Origin: CAYVFC01 sp964450715
GTDB taxonomy: Bacteria > Myxococcota_A > Polyangia > Polyangiales > JAFGIB01
NCBI GenBank assembly: GCA_964450715.1
Contig: CAYVFC010000023.1
Span: 1 to 64,000 of the forward strand
Length of the DNA stretch: 64,000 nucleotides
Reading direction: 5' to 3'
Positions 16,439 to 25,013 of this stretch are shown piece by piece. Numbering within the stretch: position 1 is the first letter of the stretch; every line of letters starts with the position of its first letter. The notes below the pieces were generated by a model. The model had not been told where the DNA came from. It saw only the letters and a program-made list of their open reading frames with translations, and did not search any database. Both the position numbers and the translations under genes were made by a program.

Positions 16439-17284
16439 ATGAGAAAAGGTAAACCAGCAACGGGAGAGACGGCCGCCATCGCCTACGGCGTGAGCGTTCT
16501 GGCCCTGGTGCTACTCTGCCCCGCCTCGGCAAACGCCTACTCGCTCAAGACGACCGCCGCGGGTTACCACGTTCGCTGGTGGGACCAGACCATCCGCATG
16601 ACGATCGACCCCGCGCTGGAGCGCGCCATGGAGGCCGGCCAGGCCCGGCAGGCCGCGGTGATGGCGGCCGAGGCCTGGAGAGGGCTGCCGGGGGTACCGG
16701 ACATCGTCGTCGAGCCCGGCGCCGCTCCCGGATTCGACCCGGAACGGCGCACGGGCGGTATCTATCTGGTACGGCGATGGACCCGCGACCCGCGGGAGCT
16801 CGCCGTCACCGTGTCGTCTTATACGCCGGACGGCAAGCTGATGGGCACGGATATCCTCATCAACGGAAGCGTGAGGTACGACCTGCTCTCCGAGACCGGA
16901 GAGGACGGCAGCCGGGAGGATCCCCCCTTCGACCTCGCCTCGGTCCTCACCCACGAGATGGGCCACGTGCTTGGCCTCGACGAGAACCTGGACGACGAGA
17001 CGGCCACCATGGCGCCCCACGCCCGGCCCGGTGAGACGCACCAGCGCACCCTGACCGAGGACGACGAGGAGGGCGTGATCGAGCTGTACAGCGCTTCCCT
17101 GCCCCGGGCCGCTCTCAGCTGCAGCCTGGTCTCGCTGGCCGGTTCTCCGGCCGGTGGCGCCGACACGCCGGTGCTGCTGCTGGCGCTGCTGGGGTTGGCG
17201 GTGGGCGCTCGGGCGCGTCGTCGCGTTCGTGTCGTCGCCCGCGTCCTGTCGAACGAACCGAGCCTGTCATCTCGAACAAAGTGA
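16439..17284 (+). CDS. Secreted matrixin-like zinc metalloprotease (281 aa)
   Basis: An N-terminal signal peptide (hydrophobic core about 12-32, cut near SANA-YS) is followed by a matrixin-type catalytic domain with HEMGHVLGLDE, the HExxHxxGxxD zinc motif, about residue 178. Beyond it, a hydrophobic stretch (PVLLLALLGLAVG, about 240-255) and an Arg cluster (ARARRRVR) look like a MYXO-CTERM-type sorting tail, but without its usual Cys pair directly before the helix. The last residues (SLSSRTK) are encoded by the start of a family D repeat, so the original C-terminus may have been extended. GAGGA precedes the ATG. It is divergent from the PilZ/EAL operon. Substrate unknown. Confidence 0.85.
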   Translation: MRKGKPATGETAAIAYGVSVLALVLLCPASANAYSLKTTAAGYHVRWWDQTIRMTIDPALERAMEAGQARQAAVMAAEAWRGLPGVPDIVVEPGAAPGFDPERRTGGIYLVRRWTRDPRELAVTVSSYTPDGKLMGTDILINGSVRYDLLSETGEDGSREDPPFDLASVLTHEMGHVLGLDENLDDETATMAPHARPGETHQRTLTEDDEEGVIELYSASLPRAALSCSLVSLAGSPAGGADTPVLLLALLGLAVGARARRRVRVVARVLSNEPSLSSRTK

Positions 17285-17384
17285 GAGATCTCCATCAACG
17301 AAGTAGAGGCGGGCCAGGTGCCCGCCCGGGAGAGGGCAAGCCCCTCGGGAGAGGGCAAGCCCTTACCCTACGGTCGAAATGACG
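17265..17384. repeat. Family D inverted repeat, copy 2, with inserted G-rich units
   Basis: The left end TGTCATCTCGA lies inside the protease gene and the right end CGGTCGAAATGAC lies just before the stop of the convergent NtrC gene. Between them is a second hairpin (GGCGGGC / GCCCGCC) and a tandem copy of GGGAGAGGGCAAGCCC, a motif seen again at 37624. It may serve as a bidirectional terminator for the convergent genes. Confidence 0.75.
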
Positions 17385-17389
17385 GGGGA

Positions 17390-18754
17390 TTACTCCCCGC
17401 CTCCGATGCCCAGCTGCCGGCACTTCTTGTAGAAGAAGGACTTGTCGGTTCCCAGCGCCTGGGCGGCCGCGGTCTTGCTGTTCCCGTTGGCCGCGATGGC
17501 TTCTGTCAGGATCTGCTTCTCCGCCTCGCGCAGCAGGTCCTTGAGCGAGCAGCCGCTTCTGTATAGCGCCCGCTCCCCCCCCTCGGTCGGGTACAACGTC
17601 TTGTGGGTCCTGGGCAGCACGTCCTCGATGTGGCCCGCCAGGATAGTCTCGCCGGGATAGAGGATGCCGAGCCGTTCGATGACGTTCCTGAGCTCGCGGA
17701 CGTTGCCCGGGAAGTCGTGCTGCTTGAACGCTTCAACGGCCTGCTCGGTCATGGTGAGCCCTGCGCCCTCGGCGGCGAGGAAGTGAGCGACCAGAGCGGG
17801 GATGTCTTCTTTACGCTCGCGCAGCGATGGCACGCGCAGGCTGACCACGTTGAGCCGATAGAAGAGATCCTCCCGAAAGCGCCCCTCGCGCACCATTTTC
17901 TGCAGGTCCTGGTTGGTGGCGGCGATGACCCGCACGTCCACCTCCAGCGTACGACCGCCTCCCACCCGTTCGAACTGCCCTTCCTGCAAGACGCGCAGCA
18001 GCTTGACCTGCATGGCCAGCGGCATGTCGCCTATCTCGTCTAGGAAGAGTGTGCCCTTGTCGGCCAGCTCGAAGCGCCCCTTGCGGCTGCCAACCGCGCC
18101 GGTAAAGGCGCCCTTCTCGTGGCCGAACAGCTCGCTCTCCACCAGGTCCCTGGGCACGGCGCTGCAGTTCAGCTTGATGAAAGGAGCGCTCTTACGATCC
18201 GACCCGGCGTGCAGAGCGGCGGCGACCAGCTCCTTGCCGGTGCCGTTTTCGCCCGTGATGAGCACGCGGCCGGCCGAGGGGGCGACCCGGGAGATAAGCT
18301 CCCGCAGCTTGCGCATGGCCGCCCCGTAGCCCACCAGTCGCTGTTCGCCGCGCACGTCTGCCTGCAAGCGATCGTGCGCATCGGCCAGGCTGCTGAAGCG
18401 AAGCGCATTGCGCACGGTCAGCAGCAGGCGCTCGTGGTGAACCGGCTTCTCCACGAAGTCCAGCGCGCCGAGCTTCACCGCCTTGACCGCGTCTACCACG
18501 GTCCCGTGACCCGAAATCACCACGGCGGGCGTGCCGTCTGCGCGCTTCCGCATCCGGTCGAGCAACTCGAGCCCGTCCATGCCGGGCATGGAGATGTCGG
18601 TCAACAAAAGGTCGACCGAGCCCTTCTCCAGCAGCTCCAGCGCCCGCTCGCCCGAGGTCGCCACCTCGACCTCGTAGCCCTCCCGCTTGAGAATCCTGGA
18701 GAAGGCCGAGGAGACGGTCTCCTCATCGTCGACTATGAGAATTCGGGTTGCCAT
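17390..18754 (-). CDS. NtrC-family sigma-54-dependent response regulator (454 aa)
   Basis: The receiver (1-120) has phospho-Asp53 in LTDISMPGMD. The AAA+ activator domain has Walker A GENGTGKE, the sigma-54 contact loop GAFTGA, Walker B TLFLDEIGDM, and ends with the Fis-type HTH (AIAANGNSKTAAAQALG then FFYKKCRQLGI). All features of an active enhancer-binding protein are present. I used the ATG giving MATRILIVDD; no strong RBS precedes it, and a TTG seven codons earlier is also possible. The gene follows a minimal histidine kinase by 108 bases on the same strand, its likely partner. A candidate sigma-54 promoter in this window is at 25429. Confidence 0.95.
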   Translation of the reverse strand: MATRILIVDDEETVSSAFSRILKREGYEVEVATSGERALELLEKGSVDLLLTDISMPGMDGLELLDRMRKRADGTPAVVISGHGTVVDAVKAVKLGALDFVEKPVHHERLLLTVRNALRFSSLADAHDRLQADVRGEQRLVGYGAAMRKLRELISRVAPSAGRVLITGENGTGKELVAAALHAGSDRKSAPFIKLNCSAVPRDLVESELFGHEKGAFTGAVGSRKGRFELADKGTLFLDEIGDMPLAMQVKLLRVLQEGQFERVGGGRTLEVDVRVIAATNQDLQKMVREGRFREDLFYRLNVVSLRVPSLRERKEDIPALVAHFLAAEGAGLTMTEQAVEAFKQHDFPGNVRELRNVIERLGILYPGETILAGHIEDVLPRTHKTLYPTEGGERALYRSGCSLKDLLREAEKQILTEAIAANGNSKTAAAQALGTDKSFFYKKCRQLGIGGGE

Positions 18755-18862
18755 CCGGGGTAGTGAGAGCCGCAAGGGTTCATGTTCCGCATCATCATTT
18801 TTTTGGCGTCGACGGTCAAACCGCTCCCTCGGGGCGACCGGCTCGACGGTACGGCTACGCGA

Positions 18863-19567
18863 TCATCCGACCTCGAGCGGCCGCAAGCGGAACAGCGCCC
18901 TGCCCTCCTCCTCGTCGGCTTCCAGCCTGGCGCCGGCCGAGCGGGCCAGGCCCTCGGCGGCCATCAGGGCCGCGACCCGTCCGTAGCGACCGTCGATCCG
19001 TTTTTTCGACAGCAGCTGCCCCTCGGCCGTGAATATCGTCTCCCGCAGGTCCTCTCCCACGGCCGGCCCCTGGTCGCGGACCTCTAGCACGGGCCCGTCC
19101 GGCGCGGTTCGCGCCGATACCCGAACCGCGCTACCGGCCGGAGCGTGCTGCGCGGCGTTGGCGATCAGGATGTCTACCGCCGCCACCAGCGCGTTTGCCC
19201 CCTTGACGTTCAGGGGGTGCTCCGGAAGCTCCAGCACGACATTCGTCCGGTGCTCCTTCTCGACCAGCTCTCGCAGCTGTACGGCCAGGTCCCCGTCCGC
19301 TACCGGCATGGGGCGCTCCCCGGCCAGCAACCGCGCTACCCAACCGAACTGCTCCAGCCCGCGCAGCAGCCCGGCCAGCGCCTCGTTGCTGTCGCTCAGC
19401 GCCTCCTGCAGATCCGTCCACCTATCCTCGGAGAGCTCCCCCTCGCGAAGCGACTGCAGCGCCTCCTCGATATATGGAAGGTTGATGCCCAGCGCAGTGG
19501 CGGGATTGCGCAGGTCGTGGACGACCATCGAGAGCAGTTTGCTCAGCTTATGCTGCGAGTCGATCAT
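18863..19567 (-). CDS. Minimal cytoplasmic histidine kinase (234 aa)
   Basis: The protein begins almost at the dimerisation helix: VVHDLRNPATAL places the phospho-His at residue 17. The ATP-binding part has an N box (IANAAQHA) and a G1-like DQGPAVG, but the F and G2 boxes are poorly formed. There is no sensor domain, signal peptide or membrane segment, so another protein must supply the input. It is cotranscribed with the NtrC-type regulator. The weak G2 region leaves some doubt about kinase activity; it might act mainly as a phosphatase or phosphotransfer protein. Confidence 0.8.
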   Translation of the reverse strand: MIDSQHKLSKLLSMVVHDLRNPATALGINLPYIEEALQSLREGELSEDRWTDLQEALSDSNEALAGLLRGLEQFGWVARLLAGERPMPVADGDLAVQLRELVEKEHRTNVVLELPEHPLNVKGANALVAAVDILIANAAQHAPAGSAVRVSARTAPDGPVLEVRDQGPAVGEDLRETIFTAEGQLLSKKRIDGRYGRVAALMAAEGLARSAGARLEADEEEGRALFRLRPLEVG

Positions 19568-19944
19568 CCCTCCCTCGCAAGGGGTGCGGTCCGCCGCCCG
19601 ACCACCGGGCCGGTTCGACGCCCGGTGTGCGAACCGCTCGATCGAGCATAACAGAGAACGGCGCGGTTTTTGCCATAAAACGGCACCGAGCCCTAAGGGC
19701 TCACCGCAAAATAGACGATACGAGACCGGGCGCGTCGGCGGAGCGCAATCGCGAGCACGCCCGCAGGAAAAACCGCAGAGATCTCTCCCTGCGGTCGAGA
19801 GCGCTATTTCGAGGGTTTTTCCGAGGACGAAAGCCGCCAGGGCGCCCGCCCACGCGCCCGCAACCGAATCGTTTATTTTGCGGTGCCTCCTAAGGCGTCG
19901 AGAAGGCGACCGAGAGCACGAACTATGATAAATTCACCCGATCG
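19568..19944. other. Divergent intergenic region largely filled by family C repeat
   Basis: The gap separates the minus-strand histidine kinase from the plus-strand hybrid kinase. Positions 19692-19895 are a complete family C hairpin, listed separately. The remaining ends must contain both promoters, but I cannot name convincing boxes. Confidence 0.5.
19692..19895. repeat. Family C long inverted repeat, complete copy
   Basis: The left end CCTAAGGGCTCACCGCAAAA pairs with the complement of the right end TTTTGCGGTGCCTCCTAAGG, and GACCGGGCGCGT near the left is matched by ACGCGCCCGCAACC at the right. Inside are CCGCAG...CTGCGG and GGAAAAA...TTTTTCC stems and the motif GAGGACGAAAGCCG. A second copy is at 25014-25190. 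It stands between two divergent sensor kinase genes. Confidence 0.85.
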
Positions 19945-22383
19945 ATGACGGGTAAGAGGGAGAGACGCGCGCGGACGCACGCCGGAAGGGAGGGTGGTCC
20001 TTCTGACGCCGATAAATCCGGCCTCGAACGCCGCAACGCGGCGGGCGCGGGAGACGCTCTCGAGACCGGCCGGGCCGCCGTCGACCGGTTTTCGCTGATC
20101 GACGCGATCGCCGACGGAATCGTCCTGATCGATACGACGGGCCGGATCGTTGCGGTCAACCAGGCGCTGGAAAAGCTGCTGGGAGAGACGCGCGCCACCC
20201 TGGTCGGCAAGACCGTACGGCAGCAGGTCGGCGAACATCTTTCGGGCCATTTCGCCGACGAGGCGCTGCAGCTGTGGAATGAGATCACTACGAAAGGAGA
20301 GGTCTGGACGCAGAGCCTGGTATTCACCGACACCCGGGGGCGGGCGGTTCCCATCACCTGTAGGGCGTCCCGGGTCGATTGCGAGGTCTCCGGCGGCCCC
20401 CTGGTAGTCGTAACGGTCCGGGACCTGAGCGAGCTACACGAGTTCCGCTCGGCGCTTAGCCGGAGCGAGGAGCGCTACCGGACCTTGTTCGATAGCTCGC
20501 TGGAGCTGATCTACGAGCACGACCTGCAGCGGATCGGCCGTTTCATCGACCTGAACGATCGGGCGCTGGATTTGCTCGGCTACGAACGGGCCGACATCGC
20601 CTCGCTCACCGTACCCGACGTGATCGATCCCTCGGACATGCCGCGGGCCGATCGGAACATGGCCAACCTGCTGAAGACCGGGCGGGACAGCAGGACCCAC
20701 GAGTTTCGCCTCAGGGGCAAGGACGGCCGCCGGGTCTGGGTGGAGCTGTCCGGAACGCTCATCGTTCGGGACGGCAAGCCCCGCGCGGTGCTGGGAGTGG
20801 CGCGCGATATCACCGATCGGAAGAGGGCCGAGGAGGCGCTCGTGGCCAGCGAGGAACGCTTCAGGGAGCTGGTCGAGCTGCTACCCGAGATCGTTTGCGA
20901 GGTGGATACAACCGGCAAGATCACCTTTGCCAACCGCAGGGGATTCGAGCTTACCGGTTACTCGCGAGAGCAGTTCGAAAAAGGACTCTACGTCCAGGAC
21001 CTGATCGCTCCCGAGGACCGCAAGCGGCTGCTCGAAAACGTCGACCGACTGCTCGCCGGCAAAAAAACGCGCAACAGCGAGTACCGGGCCCTGAAAAAGG
21101 ACGGGACCACCTTCCCCGTAATCGTCAATACGGTCCCGATATTCAAGGAAGGTGAGATAGCGGGGCTGCGGGGAATCGTCTTCGACCTCAGCGAGCGCAG
21201 GCAGATGGAGGAGAGCCTGCTGCAGTCGCAGAAAATCGAGGCCATCGGCACCCTGGCCGGGGGTATCGCCCACGACATCAACAACGTGCTGGCCTCGATT
21301 TCCAGCCTGGCGACCTTGCTCAAAGAAGAGAGCCGCCCCGACGCCTCCAGGCTGGCCGATATCGACGAGATCCTGAGCATGACCGCCCGGGGCGGCGAGT
21401 TCGCCCGCAACCTGCTGGGCTACGCCCGTCGGGGCAAGTACCGCACCGAGCGCGTCTCGCTGAACAAGATGGCCGAGCAGGTGCTCAAGATCATCGAGCG
21501 GACGGTTTCGAAAAAGATCACCCTCCGCACCGAGCTCGACCCCGGGCTGAGCGAGGTGGAGGGCGACCCGGGACAGCTCTCCCAGGTGTTGATGAACCTC
21601 TGTCTGAACGCGGCCGACGCCGTGCGGGACACGGGGACCGTCACGGTATCGACCCGCGACGTTCGCCACCAGGACCTCCCGGGCTCTCTGTCGTCCAGGC
21701 TCTCCCCGGGACGCCATGTCGAGCTGCGGATGAGGGACGACGGTGTAGGCATGGACGAGGAGATCCGGAAGCGCGCCTTCGAGCCCTTCTTCACCACCAA
21801 GGAGCCGGGCAAGGGGACCGGGCTGGGGCTGGCCATGGTCTACGGCGTGGTTCGGAACCACCGGGGCGACGTGCGCGTCGAGAGCGAGCCGGGCGCGGGC
21901 ACGACCATAGTCCTGCTCTTTCCGGCGCTCGCGCCCGCCGAGGCGCAGGTAGAGGGGAAGAGGGCGCCGCTGCCGATAGGAAAAGGGGGAACCGGTACGG
22001 TCCTGTTGGTGGACGACGAGGCGGTGCTGCGCTCGACCGGCAAGCGGCTGCTCGCCAGGTTGGGCTATCGGGTGCTGCTGGCGGGCGACGGGGCGGCCGC
22101 CCTGGAGACCTTCAAGCGGTTCGCCGGTGAGATAGACCTGGTCCTGCTCGACCTGGGCATGCCGATCATGGACGGGGCCGAGTGCTTCCGGAAGCTCAAG
22201 GCGCTGAAACCGGACGTCCGGGTGCTCGTCTCGTCTGGCTACTCGGACTCGGAGAAGGTGGATGCCCTGATGGCCGACGGCGTCCTCGGCTTCCTGCACA
22301 AGCCCTTTTCGGTCGAGCACCTGAACCGCGCCGTTTCCCGGGCGCTGGGCGTGCTGCCCCCCGACCCTCCGGGCCGAAGCTGA
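19945..22383 (+). CDS. Multi-PAS hybrid sensor histidine kinase with C-terminal receiver (812 aa)
   Basis: Three PAS domains (about 48-165, 178-295, 305-425) precede a kinase core with H box GGIAHDINNVLASIS (His443), N box LMNLCLNAADAV, G1 RDDGVGMDEE and G2 GKGTGLGLAMV. A receiver follows (about 685-805) with VLLVDDEAVLR, phospho-Asp in VLLDLGMPIMDG and Lys in FLHKPFS. There is no membrane segment, so it senses a cytoplasmic signal such as redox, a ligand or a partner protein. The first 45 residues are charged and disordered. The ATG used has no clear RBS. It is divergent from the minimal kinase/NtrC pair and could feed that NtrC regulator, which is inference from position only. Confidence 0.93.
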   Translation: MTGKRERRARTHAGREGGPSDADKSGLERRNAAGAGDALETGRAAVDRFSLIDAIADGIVLIDTTGRIVAVNQALEKLLGETRATLVGKTVRQQVGEHLSGHFADEALQLWNEITTKGEVWTQSLVFTDTRGRAVPITCRASRVDCEVSGGPLVVVTVRDLSELHEFRSALSRSEERYRTLFDSSLELIYEHDLQRIGRFIDLNDRALDLLGYERADIASLTVPDVIDPSDMPRADRNMANLLKTGRDSRTHEFRLRGKDGRRVWVELSGTLIVRDGKPRAVLGVARDITDRKRAEEALVASEERFRELVELLPEIVCEVDTTGKITFANRRGFELTGYSREQFEKGLYVQDLIAPEDRKRLLENVDRLLAGKKTRNSEYRALKKDGTTFPVIVNTVPIFKEGEIAGLRGIVFDLSERRQMEESLLQSQKIEAIGTLAGGIAHDINNVLASISSLATLLKEESRPDASRLADIDEILSMTARGGEFARNLLGYARRGKYRTERVSLNKMAEQVLKIIERTVSKKITLRTELDPGLSEVEGDPGQLSQVLMNLCLNAADAVRDTGTVTVSTRDVRHQDLPGSLSSRLSPGRHVELRMRDDGVGMDEEIRKRAFEPFFTTKEPGKGTGLGLAMVYGVVRNHRGDVRVESEPGAGTTIVLLFPALAPAEAQVEGKRAPLPIGKGGTGTVLLVDDEAVLRSTGKRLLARLGYRVLLAGDGAAALETFKRFAGEIDLVLLDLGMPIMDGAECFRKLKALKPDVRVLVSSGYSDSEKVDALMADGVLGFLHKPFSVEHLNRAVSRALGVLPPDPPGRS

Positions 22384-22443
22384 TATCGGAATGTGAGCGG
22401 AATATAAAATCGCCACTTAATAGATTTTGCTAACGATTCCGGC

Positions 22444-22472
22444 TTGACAGCCTCAAAAAACAGGAACAATCT
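22444..22472 (+). promoter_or_regulatory. Candidate sigma-70 promoter for the small helical protein
   Basis: A perfect -35 TTGACA at 22444-22449 is followed after 17 bases by CAATCT, a weak -10 match. It is in an AT-richer stretch than the surroundings, about 85 bases before the start codon. The leader also holds a short hairpin GTGGG/CCCAC at about 22527-22541. Confidence 0.4.
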
Positions 22473-22556
22473 GGGTATCCCTTTTTAACTTATCTAGTCA
22501 GGCTGAGTCCCTTTATTGCTCATATCCCGTGGGATCACCCCACGAAGGGGGTAACG

Positions 22557-22817
22557 ATGGAAGAAGTACGTTCGGAAATACTGAAAAGCTGGAAAACGGC
22601 GTGGACCAACTACGCGAACGCCCTGAACGCGGCGCACGAGCAGGGAGAGAAGATGTTCGACCTCTACTGTTCACAAACGAACAGTATGCGCAGCGAGGCC
22701 AAAAAGCTGCTCAGCGAAGGGCTGAAGACCTTCCAGGACGCGCAGATGGCCTATATCAAGGCATTCGAGGATAATCTGAAGAAGTTCGAAGAAGCGGCAA
22801 GCCAGTACAAAGCGTAG
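22557..22817 (+). CDS. Small all-helical, phasin-like protein (86 aa)
   Basis: The protein is charged, has no signal peptide and reads as two amphipathic helices (MEEVRSEILKSWKTAWTNYA and later KTFQDAQMAYIKAFEDNLKK). The style is that of phasins and of small coiled-coil packing proteins, but I see no diagnostic motif. AAGGGGG precedes the ATG. It is a single-gene unit: a TTGACA promoter candidate in front and two strong hairpins behind. Such an isolated, well-punctuated gene is often highly expressed. Codon use and the clean ribosome site support a real gene; function is unknown. Confidence 0.75.
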   Translation: MEEVRSEILKSWKTAWTNYANALNAAHEQGEKMFDLYCSQTNSMRSEAKKLLSEGLKTFQDAQMAYIKAFEDNLKKFEEAASQYKA

Positions 22818-22824
22818 CGACCTC

Positions 22825-22862
22825 TACAGCGCCCGAATAGCAGTAAAGGGGGGGGCGCTGTA
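22825..22862 (+). terminator. Hairpin directly after the small helical protein gene
   Basis: TACAGCGCCC at 22825-22834 pairs perfectly with GGGCGCTGTA at 22853-22862. There is no T run, so alone it is not a classical terminator; it may protect the mRNA 3' end or help the next hairpin. Confidence 0.55.
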
Positions 22863-22869
22863 CAGAATG

Positions 22870-22913
22870 ACGGCGGCCAAGGTGCCTGAACATCCGGGCT
22901 CCTTGGCCGCCGT
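22870..22913. terminator. Strong, probably bidirectional terminator hairpin
   Basis: ACGGCGGCCAAGG pairs perfectly with CCTTGGCCGCCGT (13 base pairs, 18-base loop), followed by CGTTGTTAG on the plus strand. It separates the small helical protein gene from the convergent PilZ gene ending at 23022 and could end transcripts from both. Confidence 0.7.
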
Positions 22914-23021
22914 CGTTGTTAGAATCTGTCTTACAAATCCTTACAGCTGCCGACAGGTCACCCCCCCGGGTGTCCCCGGGCGCGACTTATCGCCTGTCCG
23001 TTGCCGGCGTCTCGAGGTGGG

Positions 23022-23828
23022 TCAGACAAGCTCGTCGTAGAAGAGCGGCGCCCGGTTTTCCACGAATCCCCGAATCGCGAGCAGGTCGTCGGACCGCAGG
23101 TTTTCGAACTGTATCCCCATCCCCGCCGGAGACTCGGCGGTGGACGCGGGCTTCTCTCGCACCCAGCGGACCTCCCCCTTGACCTCGATCCGCGTTCCGG
23201 CCGGAAGGCAGAACAGCAGGTCTATCTTGGTGCCGGCGGGCAGCAGGCGCTCCGTGCAGACGAACAGCCCGCCGGTCGAGATGTCCTGGGTGAGACCCGT
23301 ATAGAAGTTGGATTGACCTTCAAAAGTGATTTCGGTCTGCAAGGGAACGCGCGGTACCCGCCGTCGCTCGATTCCCGCCGGTCGCTTGTTCGCACCGCTC
23401 GAACCGTCCCGAAAAAAGCGAGGGGGGCGAGCCTGGTGGCCGACGCTGGCCCGCGCGGCCGGGTAGAGAACCGTCTGGATCCGGGCTACGGCCTCTAGAT
23501 AGAGCTTGGGACGCAAGACCAGACCGGGGGAGCGCGTAAGCGCCAGCAGCGCATCGTCGAGCAGCCGGTTGCAGTCGACCATGGCCTTTTCGAGGTCGGG
23601 CGAATCCGAGCCCAGAGCAACGGACAGAAGCGCACCGGCGTGAGAAATCATCTCCACGACCTGCTCGAATCGATGTCGGTCCGTGACCGATTCCTCGCGC
23701 AACAGCCCGACCATGACCTCGAAGAAGCCGAGCACCCGCCTGGCCCGCCTTTCGAGGTCGATGTTCTGGTGCGTTGGCACTACCGCGGGCTGCTCAATTC
23801 TCGCTTGCATAGGATCCCACATCGCCAT
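23022..23828 (-). CDS. PilZ-domain protein with helical N-terminus (268 aa)
   Basis: Residues 25-125 form a helical domain of unknown kind. The PilZ domain occupies about 153-262: ERRRVPRVPL at its start supplies the Arg pair, and TQDISTGGLFV is the D/NxSxxG motif; VRWVRE and GIQFENL complete the family signature used for myxobacterial PilZ paralogues (TIGR02266 type). The start used is ATG at 23828; another in-frame ATG at 23810 is equally possible and neither has a strong ribosome site. It is convergent with the small helical protein gene and divergent from the LuxR-type regulator. It likely senses c-di-GMP in the cytoplasm. Confidence 0.85.
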   Translation of the reverse strand: MAMWDPMQARIEQPAVVPTHQNIDLERRARRVLGFFEVMVGLLREESVTDRHRFEQVVEMISHAGALLSVALGSDSPDLEKAMVDCNRLLDDALLALTRSPGLVLRPKLYLEAVARIQTVLYPAARASVGHQARPPRFFRDGSSGANKRPAGIERRRVPRVPLQTEITFEGQSNFYTGLTQDISTGGLFVCTERLLPAGTKIDLLFCLPAGTRIEVKGEVRWVREKPASTAESPAGMGIQFENLRSDDLLAIRGFVENRAPLFYDELV

Positions 23829-23988
23829 CCGGCGGCTCTCTTCGCACCATTGGTCACCTCATCCCGATTTTACAAATTACAAGCAAGAAGCCTGCCATCC
23901 TCTACTTCAACTGCGTATCCGGATTCCGCTGGCGACTCTTGGCGCCTCCGGCCCGCTTGCGCCGTCGATGAGGAACCCCTAGAATTGA

Positions 23989-24669
23989 GTGCCTATACCG
24001 GTAGCCGTGGAAAAGCATCCCCACCCGCAAGGCGAGGCGCCCGTAAACCCGAGGGGAGGCGCGGTCCTGATCGTAGAAGACGACGTGCTACAGGCGCGAG
24101 CGTTGGAGCGCGTCCTGCGGCTTCACTTCACCCCCAGGATCGTTCATACCCGGGCGATGGCGCTCGATGAACTGGCTACCATCGAGGGGCTGCGCGCGGC
24201 TGTCATCGACGTAAAGCTGAGCGATGGAAGCGGCCTGGACGTAGCCGAGGAGGCCAGGAGAACCAGGCCGCAGCTGCCGATATTCGTGATCACGGGGTAT
24301 CTGAAGCCCGAGGTCGTCAACCAGGTTTTCGAGCTGAACGGCCGCTTTTTGGCCAAGCCTCTTGAAGCCAGGGATCTCGAGTCCATGGCCGAGTCGATCC
24401 TGCGCGGCTCGCCCGAAGGGATCGCGGAACGCTTGCGGTTGCTGATCGGGGAAAAGGAGCTCACGGGCCGAGAGACCGAGGTGCTGGCGCTGGCCGCTTC
24501 GGGGCTCTCGCGGCAAGCGATCGCCCGTACGCTGGGGCTTTCGCTCAACACCATCAAGACCCGCATCCGCCACCTGCTGAAGAAGTGTGGGGCCGGCAGC
24601 GTGGACGAGGTCATCACCGGGCTCTCGAATAGGGAATCGTTCTCGCAGGGGGAGGCGGACCGCACCTAG
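23989..24669 (+). CDS. Response regulator with LuxR-type HTH (226 aa)
   Basis: A receiver (about 24-140) with AVLIVEDDVL, the acceptor Asp in AVIDVKLSDGSG, FVITGY with the Thr switch and FLAKPLE is followed by a LuxR/NarL HTH: ELTGRETEVLALAASGLSRQ, then LSLNTIKTRIRHLLKKCG. The start is a GTG with a weak leader; a second GTG six codons on is possible. Its stop codon TAG is part of the CTAG that opens a family A repeat, so the repeat forms the 3' untranslated region of this gene. Its kinase is not adjacent. Confidence 0.9.
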   Translation: MPIPVAVEKHPHPQGEAPVNPRGGAVLIVEDDVLQARALERVLRLHFTPRIVHTRAMALDELATIEGLRAAVIDVKLSDGSGLDVAEEARRTRPQLPIFVITGYLKPEVVNQVFELNGRFLAKPLEARDLESMAESILRGSPEGIAERLRLLIGEKELTGRETEVLALAASGLSRQAIARTLGLSLNTIKTRIRHLLKKCGAGSVDEVITGLSNRESFSQGEADRT

Positions 24670-24835
24670 AACGGCGACCGGTTTGAAACGTCTTTGAGTT
24701 CGCGAGGATAGAGGGGCCAGATGTGGCGTCGGCCCGACGAAGGACTGGCAGAGCCACTTCGAGGAGGGACGGCGCCGCAGATGGCCCCTGTAGACCGCGA
24801 AATCATGGCGTTTTCAAACCGGTCGCCGTTTTAAG
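24666..24835. repeat. Family A palindromic repeat, complete copy 3
   Basis: The outer arms are ACGGCGACCGGTTTGAAACG and the complement of CGTTTTCAAACCGGTCGCCG. These differ in sequence from copy 2 (GAACGG / CCGTTC) but still pair fully, so base changes are compensated. The middle arms TAGAGGGGCCA and TGGCCCCTGTA and the CTGGC-AGA-GCCAC apex are retained, with one apex mismatch. Length is 170 bases. It starts within the stop codon of the LuxR-type gene. Confidence 0.9.
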
Positions 24836-25012
24836 GCTCGAGTTTGGCGGTTTTTGCGTTGCGAGAGCGAGGACAAAACGCGGATAGCAAGCAAGGCGAG
24901 CCGTTTTTGCGCAGGCGTAGTGGAGCTACGTCGAGCATAAAAACGGCTCGCCTGACGCAGCTAGGCGCGTTTTGGACCGCTCGCAGTAGCAAAAATCCGC
25001 CAAACTCGAGTC
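24836..25012. repeat. Family B long inverted repeat
   Basis: GGCTCGAGTTTGGCGG at the left pairs with CCGCCAAACTCGAGTC at the right; inner paired blocks are TTTTTGC/GCAAAAA, CAAAACGCG/CGCGTTTTG and AGGCGAGCCGTTTTT/AAAAACGGCTCGCCT, and the apex is CGTAG-TGGAG-CTACG. The whole 177 bases fold into one stem. It begins one base after family A ends and stops one base before family C starts. A fragment lies at 93-115. Confidence 0.85.
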
Positions 25013-25013
25013 T

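Noticed and set aside
17390..17400. Rho-independent terminator for the NtrC gene
   Set aside because: Only the family D palindrome is present after the stop; no T run on the minus strand follows a compact stem.
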